From: Aliishimia sp039978895
GTDB taxonomy: Bacteria; Pseudomonadota; Alphaproteobacteria; Rhodobacterales; Rhodobacteraceae
Direction of reading: 5' to 3'
Length of the DNA: 64,000 nucleotides
Assembly (NCBI GenBank): GCA_039978895.1
Contig: JBDWAL010000013.1
Location: 166,541-230,540 of the forward strand
Under the pieces are notes generated by a model. It was not told where the DNA came from, searched no databases, and worked only from the letters and a program-made list of their open reading frames with translations. Within the stretch, counting starts at the first letter, position 1. Each line of letters opens with the position of its first letter. Below, one piece after another: positions 57,914 through 64,000 of the stretch. A program made the position numbers and the translations under genes.

Positions 57914-60306
57914 GACCGAGGCCGCTCCTTCTTGGGATCATACGCGGCCAATGTTTCGGCGACGCGCGCTGGCAGGCGCATTTGATGGCCGTCTAGCTTG
58001 CCGATCTCAACCTCTGTGCCAACATCCGCATGGGCAACGTCGATCCGCGCCAAGGCGATGTTCTTCTTGAGCAAAGGGGAGCGCATCGAAGACGTGACCT
58101 CCCCGATCTGCGCACGCCCGATATGGATGCAGTCGCCATGCCCGACATCTACGTTGCTGTCGATCTCAAGGCCGACAAGCTTGCGCATCGGGTGTTCCTT
58201 GCGCCGGATTAAGGCATCCCGCCCCACGAAATCATCAGTTTTGGACTTCAACGGGCATGTGAACCCGATGCCAGCCTCAAACGGATCCGTCTGATCCGTG
58301 AAGTCATACCCGGCAAAGATCAAACCCGCTTCGATCCGCAGCATGTCCAAGGCTTCCAACCCCATGGGCGTCAAGCCATGATCCTGCCCGACATTCCAGA
58401 TCGCATCGAAAATCTCGGCGCAATCTTTGGGGTGGCAAAAAACCTCATAGCCGAGTTCGCCCGTATACCCCGTCCGACTGACCACAAAAGGCGTGCCCGC
58501 TTCGTTGTGCAACCGCGCAGGCGTAAAGCGGAACCAATCCAGCTGATCAAATTCGGGGTTGTGCGGCGCAGTCCAGACGATCTTACGCAGCAAATCACGA
58601 CTTTCAGGACCCTGCACAGCTACATTATGCATCTGATCCGTTGAGGCCCGTACCAGCACGTGCAAGCCGTTCTTTTCGGCCAATTCACGCAGCCATTCGC
58701 CGCCGTAATCCGAACCACCGATCCAGCGGAAATTATCGCGGCCCAGACGGAATACCGTGCCGTCATCAATCATACCGCCATGCGCGTAACACATCGCGGT
58801 ATAGACAACACCGCCGACTGGCAGGGTTTTCATGTTGCGGGTAAAGGCGTATTGGCACAGCGCTTCGGCGTCTGGGCCTGTGATCTCAAATTTGCGCAAA
58901 GCAGACAGATCGAGGATCACCGACTTTTCGCGGCAGGCGTGATATTCCGCAATAGGTCCGGCCGCCGCAAAGCAACTGGCAAGCCAATACCCCTGATATT
59001 CAATGAAATTGCGGGTGTGTTTGGCAAAACTTTCGTGAAAGCCGGTCTGCTTGGTCATCTTAGCCTCTGAGTCTGGTGTCGCGCGCATTGCAACGGCCCG
59101 TTGAAAGGTTTCCTTGCCGCTGTAGGTGCGAATATGAATATCCGTCGGGTTCCAGCCATTGGCCGCAGTTGTGTCATCGGGACAAGCGCTTGAGACACAC
59201 ACAACGTCCGTCAAGGCCCGCAGCAACACGTAATCCCCCGGACGGCTCCAGGGTTCATCTGCATACATCACCCCGTGGTCATCCAAGAATGTATTGAAAA
59301 AGAAATTGATCGCCATCCACCCCGGACGGCCCGTCACATTGTATTCCGCCAGTGCGCTGTTGAAGTTATCCGAACAATTCACATGCCCCGGGTAGCCGAT
59401 ATCATCATAGTATTTCGCGCTGCAGGCCATCGCAAAAGCATCATGACGCCCGCACGTATCTTGGACCACTTCCACCAGCGGAACCATCTCTTGGTCATAG
59501 TATTTCGCATGCAGGCCCGGCATTGGATACGCGTGGCCCATCAAAGTTCGTGTGGTGGTGACATCAAGCGCGTGTTCGATACCCTTGTCCAATTTGCGCG
59601 CGGAAAAACATTCAAAATCAGTACATTGCCGTCCGTCCACATCCAAAATCTGGATGTAGTCACCCGCCTTTACGAAATACGCTTCGGCTGTCTGGCTATG
59701 AATGCGCACATCCGTAAGCGGGTCAGCCAGCGGGTCGGGTAACGCAAACCGCGCATGCGTCTTCAACTTTGCCCGTTTGACCATAACCGTCAGAGGTGTC
59801 GCGGTATTTTGCGCCTCAAAATCCATCGCGTCAGCAGGCGCGGCTAGGATCACGGTTCCGGACCGACTGACAGAAAACGTCGCTTCTGTTTTGGCAGGTG
59901 TTGTGGCCTCAAACAGATGCACGGCCCGCGCGGTTCCCAGATCGATGCCGCGCGCCTCCAATCCCATGCGTAACCCGCGCAACGAGTGATCATCCGAGGT
60001 CAACAATGCCTCTAGGCCATGGGCATTGCCCGTCGCAGTGGCCCCGATAATACCAGCATCGCTCTTGCCCTGCGCATCGACAACGACGATTTCACAATGT
60101 TGACCACCTTCGGTATTTATGATGGTAAGGTGATCCCCAACCTCCACCGGGAGAAGAACAGCGCCCTGCCCTTCAACGACGTATCGTTCAGAACCCGGCG
60201 GCAACGAGAACACCTGTGGCTTGATGATTGAGCTGGCTTTAGGAGGTCCCGGCCGGACACTCGGATATTCATCTAGCACTGTGATCTTCCCCTCGCTATG
60301 TTGCAT
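57910..60306 (-). CDS. tdm: Trimethylamine N-oxide demethylase Tdm
   Basis: A 798-residue cytosolic enzyme that splits TMA oxide into dimethylamine and formaldehyde. The N-terminal DUF1989-type half (about 30-390; GQHCEIVVVDAQGK; DVDGRQCTDFECF; VQDTCGRHDAFAMACSAKYY; TDVVCVSSACPDD) carries the Cys cluster used for zinc and metal. The C-terminal GcvT-like half (about 420-798; KSVILDLSALRKFEITGPDA; FVVSRTGYTGELGYEVFCHP; GLEALDMLRIEAGLIFAGYD) binds THF and captures the formaldehyde. Length and two-domain order match known Tdm. It starts the minus-strand operon with two small exported proteins. Confidence 0.9.
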   Translation of the reverse strand: MQHSEGKITVLDEYPSVRPGPPKASSIIKPQVFSLPPGSERYVVEGQGAVLLPVEVGDHLTIINTEGGQHCEIVVVDAQGKSDAGIIGATATGNAHGLEALLTSDDHSLRGLRMGLEARGIDLGTARAVHLFEATTPAKTEATFSVSRSGTVILAAPADAMDFEAQNTATPLTVMVKRAKLKTHARFALPDPLADPLTDVRIHSQTAEAYFVKAGDYIQILDVDGRQCTDFECFSARKLDKGIEHALDVTTTRTLMGHAYPMPGLHAKYYDQEMVPLVEVVQDTCGRHDAFAMACSAKYYDDIGYPGHVNCSDNFNSALAEYNVTGRPGWMAINFFFNTFLDDHGVMYADEPWSRPGDYVLLRALTDVVCVSSACPDDTTAANGWNPTDIHIRTYSGKETFQRAVAMRATPDSEAKMTKQTGFHESFAKHTRNFIEYQGYWLASCFAAAGPIAEYHACREKSVILDLSALRKFEITGPDAEALCQYAFTRNMKTLPVGGVVYTAMCYAHGGMIDDGTVFRLGRDNFRWIGGSDYGGEWLRELAEKNGLHVLVRASTDQMHNVAVQGPESRDLLRKIVWTAPHNPEFDQLDWFRFTPARLHNEAGTPFVVSRTGYTGELGYEVFCHPKDCAEIFDAIWNVGQDHGLTPMGLEALDMLRIEAGLIFAGYDFTDQTDPFEAGIGFTCPLKSKTDDFVGRDALIRRKEHPMRKLVGLEIDSNVDVGHGDCIHIGRAQIGEVTSSMRSPLLKKNIALARIDVAHADVGTEVEIGKLDGHQMRLPARVAETLAAYDPKKERPRS

Positions 60307-60373
60307 GAACGGAATAATTGTTTAATCGTAAGAATACAGACCTCGCCCAGTTCAGCAAACTAATTCGGACATC

Positions 60374-60538
60374 ATGACCAATCATCAGATTAATTTTATC
60401 GGTTGGATCCTGTTTGTGATCTCAGCGATCGGGTTTTGCATTGCCTCCATCGGCAGTTTTTGGGGCATGTTCGGGTCTGTGTTCTTTCTGATTGCCTGTC
60501 TCGTCTTCATGATCCCATTCTTTCGGAAAGACCGATGA
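60374..60538 (+). CDS. Two-span membrane micro-protein
   Basis: A 54-residue protein with two hydrophobic stretches (INFIGWILFVISAIGFCIAS and FWGMFGSVFFLIACLVFMIP) and a basic end FFRKDR. The stop overlaps the start of the next gene (ATGA), so it is translated together with the DMT-family transporter. It is too short for a standard family. It is divergent from tdm, whose promoter it shares. Function unknown; it may be a transporter accessory. Confidence 0.65.
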   Translation: MTNHQINFIGWILFVISAIGFCIASIGSFWGMFGSVFFLIACLVFMIPFFRKDR

Positions 60539-61380
60539 GCGCGCTCACCCTTGGTTTGATTGCCGCGCTGTGTTGGGGGTTCCATGATATCTGCGTTCGA
60601 TTTCTGAGCCAAAAGACCGCGATCAGCGCCTGCATCTTTACGGTTATCCTAACCGGGTTGGTCTTTCACACCACCCTCACGCTTGTGACGGGCACACTTG
60701 CGCCGATGCCTGCAACCGCTGTCTATTTGTCCGTTGGGTCAGGGGTTTTCTTCATCATCGCGACCTTTGGGCTTTATTACGCGTTTCAACGCGGACCTGT
60801 CAGGGTGGTGGCACCATTGGTGGCTGGCTACCCAATCTTGTCGGTTGCTTGGGCGGCCTTTCAGGGATCTGTCGTGTCGGCTTTGCAGTGGGGTGCGGTC
60901 ATTGCAATCATTGCAAGCGTGTCGATTGTGGCCGCCTTGTCAGACACCAGCGATGAAGAAACGCCGCCGCTTGGACTGACCATTGGGTTTGCCATTCTCG
61001 CAGCAGTCGGGTTTGCTGGCACATTTGCCCTTGGTCAAAGTGCTGCTGCCCTCAGCCATGACATGCCAAGCACCCTTGTCACCCGGATCGTGGCTATGGC
61101 GCTTGTGATCGGTATTGTGGTGGTCTTCAAACAACCCATCTGGCCCGGCCAAAAAGCGCTGCCTTGGTTGTTGGCAATGGGGGTCGCGGATGGAATCGCG
61201 CTGATGGCTGTTTTGTCAGCAGGCGCATTGCCAAACGCAAAATATGCGTCTGTGTCATCCTCGTTGTTTGGGATGTTGACGATTGTTCTGGCGTGGATGT
61301 TCCTGAAAGAACGCATGACGACGCCACAATGGGCTGGTTGCGCGATAGCCTTCGCAGGCGTTGGCTATCTCGCGCTTTAG
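60535..61380 (+). CDS. DMT-superfamily (EamA) transporter
   Basis: A 281-residue inner-membrane protein with about ten helices in two EamA repeats (LGLIAALCWGFHDICVRFLS; FGLYYAFQRGPVRVVAPLVA; FAILAAVGFAGTFALGQSAA; SLFGMLTIVLAWMFLKERMT). Start 60535 (MSALTLGL) overlaps the small gene's stop. DMT transporters of this type move small amines or metabolites; here an exporter for a pathway intermediate such as methylamine or formate-linked amine is possible. It ends two bases before the convergent folD copy. Confidence 0.85.
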   Translation: MSALTLGLIAALCWGFHDICVRFLSQKTAISACIFTVILTGLVFHTTLTLVTGTLAPMPATAVYLSVGSGVFFIIATFGLYYAFQRGPVRVVAPLVAGYPILSVAWAAFQGSVVSALQWGAVIAIIASVSIVAALSDTSDEETPPLGLTIGFAILAAVGFAGTFALGQSAAALSHDMPSTLVTRIVAMALVIGIVVVFKQPIWPGQKALPWLLAMGVADGIALMAVLSAGALPNAKYASVSSSLFGMLTIVLAWMFLKERMTTPQWAGCAIAFAGVGYLAL

Positions 61381-61382
61381 CG

Positions 61383-62267
61383 TCAACTCATCCAACCGGC
61401 GTCCCGTTGCCGCGCATGGGCGCGAATGGCGTTGCGCATAAGGATGGCAACCGTCACAGGTCCGACACCGCCGGGAACTGGTGTGATCCAACCGGCAAGG
61501 TCCTTGACCCCTTCGGTGTCGACATCTCCGACCAACTTCGTCGACCCATCCGCTGCTCGCACCTGATTGATCCCAATATCAATCACGACCGCCCCGGGTT
61601 TGATCATATCGGGCCCAATCAAATGGGCTTTGCCCACAGCGACAATCACGACATCTGCCCGGCGCGAATGCATCGCCACGGATCGGGTCATATGGTGACA
61701 CACCGTCACCGTCGCGCCTTCGGCCATCAGCATCATTGCCGCCGGTTTTCCGACAATTTCGGAATGGCCAACCATGACCACCTCAAGCCCTTTGATGTCC
61801 AATCCTGTTTCATGGATCAATTCGACCGCAGCAGCCGCCGTGCAAGGCGCCATTGCCACGTCATTGTAAACAATGTTCCCAATGGACGCGGGATTCATGC
61901 CTTCAACATCTTTCAACGGATGAATCGCTGATTGCAGCGATCTGATGTGCAAGTGATCCGGAACCGGGCGTTGCAAAATAACGCCCAAAACTTCTGGGTC
62001 GTCATTCATCTGTTGGATAAGCGCTTTGCACTCCTCCTGTGTGATCTCACCATTCCAAAGCTGCTGATCAAACGGCAGCCCTGCCTTTTTGGCAGCATGC
62101 GCTTGATTGCGCACATAAACGGCGACTTCGGGCACATCGCCAATTGATACCGAAACAAGTTTGCCAACCCGGCCAACCGTCTCGACGTAGGTATTCACTT
62201 CGCGAAGGATTCGATCCTTGACTGGGCCGCCTCTCAGATATCGCGGGTCTGCGCGAAGCTCCTTCAT
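61383..62267 (-). CDS. folD: FolD paralogue 1, catalytic Lys replaced by Gln
   Basis: A 294-residue FolD-type protein. Landmarks: VYVRNQAHAAKKAGL, GVILQRPVPDHL, LKDVEGMN, VVMVGHSEIVGKPAAMML and ITPVPGGVGPVTVAILMRNA. In canonical FolD the first motif is YVxxK, whose Lys is needed for cyclohydrolase activity; here it is Gln55 (codon 62103-62105). KDVDG is KDVEG, and GRSxIVG is GHSEIVG. Expected activity is therefore methylene-THF dehydrogenase with weak or no cyclohydrolase. The ATG at 62267 overlaps the stop of FolD 2 (ATGA), so the pair are made together and may share work. Confidence 0.85.
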   Translation of the reverse strand: MKELRADPRYLRGGPVKDRILREVNTYVETVGRVGKLVSVSIGDVPEVAVYVRNQAHAAKKAGLPFDQQLWNGEITQEECKALIQQMNDDPEVLGVILQRPVPDHLHIRSLQSAIHPLKDVEGMNPASIGNIVYNDVAMAPCTAAAAVELIHETGLDIKGLEVVMVGHSEIVGKPAAMMLMAEGATVTVCHHMTRSVAMHSRRADVVIVAVGKAHLIGPDMIKPGAVVIDIGINQVRAADGSTKLVGDVDTEGVKDLAGWITPVPGGVGPVTVAILMRNAIRAHARQRDAGWMS

Positions 62268-63166
62268 GCCGTGAGTCCATTTGGTTCTTCTAGGCCGTTT
62301 TTGCGGCAGCAGGCTGTTAGGGTGTTGGCCAGCAGGCAGGCGATTGTCATGGGGCCGACGCCGCCGGGCACGGGGGTTATGGCGCCTGCGACGTCCGCGC
62401 AGCTGGCATAATCGCAATCCCCAACAAGGCGGGTTTTGCCTGGTCCTTTTTCGGGTGCATCGATCCGGTTGATGCCCACATCGATCACTGTGGCGCCCGG
62501 TTTGATCCAATCACCCGTCACCATTTCGGGCCGACCGACGGCGGCGACCACGATGTCTGCCCCGCGGGTAAGTGCCGTGATGTCTTTGGTGCGCGAATGC
62601 GCGATGGTGACCGTGCAACTGTCGCCCAGCAAAAGCTGCGCCATTGGTTTGCCCACAATGTTTGAGCGCCCCACCACAACCGCATTCAGACCAGACAGCG
62701 ACCCGTGGTGATCGCGCAGCATCATCAAACAACCCAACGGCGTGCAGGGCACCATGGATTTCTGCCCGGTCCCCAACAGCCCCACATTTGAGATATGAAA
62801 CCCATCCACATCCTTGGCCGGATCGATCGAGTTAATCACCAGATCTTCGTTCAAATGGCCTGGCAAAGGCAGTTGCACCAGAATGCCATGAAGGGTCGGA
62901 TCCGCATTCAAAGAGCGGATCAGCGCCAACAGCTCTTCTTCGCTGACGTCTTTATCCAGCTTATGCTCGATGGATTTCATGCCGACCTCAACCGTCATTT
63001 TACCCTTGGATCGAACATAGACCTGCGAGGCGGGATCTTCGCCCACAAGCACGACGGCCAATCCGGGTGTGATGCCATGCGCGTCCTTCAGGCGCGTCAC
63101 ATGTTCTGCCACTTTCCCCCGAACGGTGGCGGCAAAGGCTTTGCCGTCAATAACTTGCGCTGTCAT
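62264..63166 (-). CDS. folD: FolD paralogue 2, canonical bifunctional methylene-THF dehydrogenase/cyclohydrolase
   Basis: A 300-residue enzyme that oxidises methylene-THF to methenyl-THF with NADP and hydrolyses it to formyl-THF. All key segments are intact: PASQVYVRSKGKMTVEVGM with Lys54, GILVQLPLPGHL, AKDVDGFH, VVGRSNIVGKPMAQLLL, HSRTKDIT and ITPVPGGVGPMTIACLLAN. Start at 63166 (MTAQVIDG). It receives one-carbon units from MgdC, DmmD and Tdm and passes them to Fhs upstream. Coupled to the divergent paralogue downstream. Confidence 0.92.
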   Translation of the reverse strand: MTAQVIDGKAFAATVRGKVAEHVTRLKDAHGITPGLAVVLVGEDPASQVYVRSKGKMTVEVGMKSIEHKLDKDVSEEELLALIRSLNADPTLHGILVQLPLPGHLNEDLVINSIDPAKDVDGFHISNVGLLGTGQKSMVPCTPLGCLMMLRDHHGSLSGLNAVVVGRSNIVGKPMAQLLLGDSCTVTIAHSRTKDITALTRGADIVVAAVGRPEMVTGDWIKPGATVIDVGINRIDAPEKGPGKTRLVGDCDYASCADVAGAITPVPGGVGPMTIACLLANTLTACCRKNGLEEPNGLTA

Positions 63167-63188
63167 TCTTTGGTCTCTCTGTCTGTTT

Positions 63189-63218
63189 GGCGGGGCGGGC
63201 ATCCTACCCTGTCCCGCC
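63189..63218 (-). terminator. Hairpin between the small exported gene and folD 2
   Basis: GGCGGG pairs with CCCGCC, with an inner GGG/CCC pair set, in the gap of 76 bases. No T-tract follows on the minus strand. A modest stem that may separate or tune the transcripts. Confidence 0.4.
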
Positions 63219-63242
63219 GATGATTGTATTTGGAACCTGTGG

Positions 63243-63719
63243 TCAGTTCCGGATGAAATCCACCTGATGCGACCAGATTTCCCCATCGGTCAATACCAGC
63301 GTGTCAAATTGCAAAAGCTGCAGGAAGTCGTAGAACGTGGCGACGTGTTGCAGCTCTTGTCGGCGGAAAAAGCCACCCGCCCGGATGTTTGCAGTCAGTT
63401 GGGCCATGGCCCCGCGCGCACGAAACACCGTTTTGAACACCTGGTCATTCAGCGCCACGATCATCAGATGTTTTGCATCAGCGCCCTTGGCAAACACCGC
63501 ATAACTTGGCGCTTCAGGCGCAGCCAATTGCGCTTGCGTCAATGTGTTAACGAATTCGACCCGTACGGCTTTGCTCGCAAGGGGGCCTCGGCGGATCTCG
63601 CGGTCGAATGCTTCCATCGAGGTGATTTCAGGGAAGTAATAACCAACATATTTTTCCTGTGCTGTCGCGGCAACTGCGGTGGCTAATGTCAAAATAAGGG
63701 CGGCGGCAAATTTCTTCAT
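63243..63719 (-). CDS. Exported protein of unknown function between fhs and folD
   Basis: A 158-residue protein with a clear signal peptide (MKKFAAALILTLATAVAATA) behind GGAG. The mature part is alpha/beta with no catalytic motif I recognise (YVGYYFPEITSMEAFDREIR; SYAVFAKGADAKHLMIVALN; FYDFLQLLQFDTLVLTDGEI). No Cys. It lies inside the folate gene block but separated from fhs by a hairpin. Function unknown; its position suggests co-regulation with one-carbon genes rather than a direct folate role, since it is exported. Confidence 0.7.
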   Translation of the reverse strand: MKKFAAALILTLATAVAATAQEKYVGYYFPEITSMEAFDREIRRGPLASKAVRVEFVNTLTQAQLAAPEAPSYAVFAKGADAKHLMIVALNDQVFKTVFRARGAMAQLTANIRAGGFFRRQELQHVATFYDFLQLLQFDTLVLTDGEIWSHQVDFIRN

Positions 63720-63811
63720 TTTCAGACTCCTTTGGTTTCTCTCACTATTGATGTGAGGAGAGAGACGTTGCGACATCAAGAAATGCATCGAAGTATCTCT
63801 GAAACGTGAAG

Positions 63812-63846
63812 CCTCGTGTACGGTCAAAATTATGCCGCACACGAGG
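63812..63846 (-). terminator. Hairpin after fhs
   Basis: CCTCGTGT pairs with ACACGAGG, extended past one mismatch by CGG/CCG, 12 bases past the fhs stop on the minus strand. No T-tract, but the stem is long. Probable transcription end or pause for fhs. Confidence 0.55.
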
Positions 63847-63858
63847 TCCTGGGCCCTT

Positions 63859-64000
63859 CTAAAACAAGCCTTCGATCTGTCCATCATCATTGAGGTGGAT
63901 GTTTTCGGCAGATGGAACACGCGGCAGGCCTGGCATGGTCATGATCTCACCACATACGGCAACAACAAAACCTGCTCCCGCCGACAACCGCACCTCACGC
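63859..64000 (-). CDS. fhs: Formate-tetrahydrofolate ligase Fhs, C-terminal end (partial)
   Basis: The last 46 codons of Fhs run in from the window edge and end with TAG at 63859-63861. The segment VCGEIMTMPGLPRVPSAENI then H-L-N-D-D-G-Q-I-E-G-L-F is the family's standard C-terminus. Run in reverse, Fhs converts formyl-THF to formate with ATP formation, finishing the one-carbon route fed by the demethylases. The gene continues beyond position 64000; domain check of the rest is not possible here. Confidence 0.9.
   Translation of the reverse strand, partial: REVRLSAGAGFVVAVCGEIMTMPGLPRVPSAENIHLNDDGQIEGLF

Overview
The window looks like a chromosomal segment of a marine alphaproteobacterium of the Roseobacter group (Rhodobacterales). 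The reasons are the complete trimethylamine (TMA) / N-methylglutamate gene set in a roseobacter-like order, TMA-oxide and tricarboxylate-type transporters, dense ATGA-coupled operons and moderate GC. The species cannot be named from sequence alone. No rRNA, tRNA, CRISPR array or intact mobile element was seen.

Region 1 (1-10.4 kb) is mixed and partly decaying. It has intact genes for a saccharopine-dehydrogenase-like oxidoreductase, a TMADH/old-yellow-enzyme-like demethylase with a divergent TetR regulator and two clear operators, and a creatinase-like M24 hydrolase. Between them lie a methyltransferase / ABM monooxygenase / AraC trio broken by stops and frameshifts, and remnants of a toxin-acylation and type I secretion locus (HlyC-like, HlyD-like).

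Region 2 (10.4-24.5 kb) is the best candidate for an undescribed system. It combines a carbohydrate-type ABC importer, four SnoaL/NTF2-fold proteins, a HisD-family zinc dehydrogenase, an SDR, a LacI regulator that seems to start at CTG, a double-cupin protein, a stand-alone MetE-like zinc methyltransferase and an RraA-like aldolase/decarboxylase. The genes are tightly packed, and a pair of LacI-type operators sits in the divergent promoter. It reads as one catabolic operon for an unknown, probably hydroxylated and possibly methylated or sulfonated, compound.

Region 3 (24.9-33.1 kb) has an Rrf2 regulator, then a LacI regulator divergent from tctABC plus SauS-like and SauT-like genes, best read as uptake and activation of sulfoacetate or a similar small acid.

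Region 4 (33.2-64 kb) is a methylated-amine island: TmoXVW (TMA-oxide/betaine ABC importer), MgdABCD, an AraC and an XRE-cupin regulator, DmmDABC, Amt with a small membrane partner, MgsABC, GmaS, Tmm, Tdm, a DMT-family exporter, two FolD paralogues and Fhs. Together they describe TMA -> TMAO -> dimethylamine -> methylamine -> gamma-glutamylmethylamide -> N-methylglutamate -> glutamate + methylene-THF -> formate/CO2, with formaldehyde captured on folate at each demethylation. A recurrent T-tract/CCTGnCAGG-like motif in several control regions of this island suggests one shared regulator. One FolD copy carries Gln at the catalytic Lys position.
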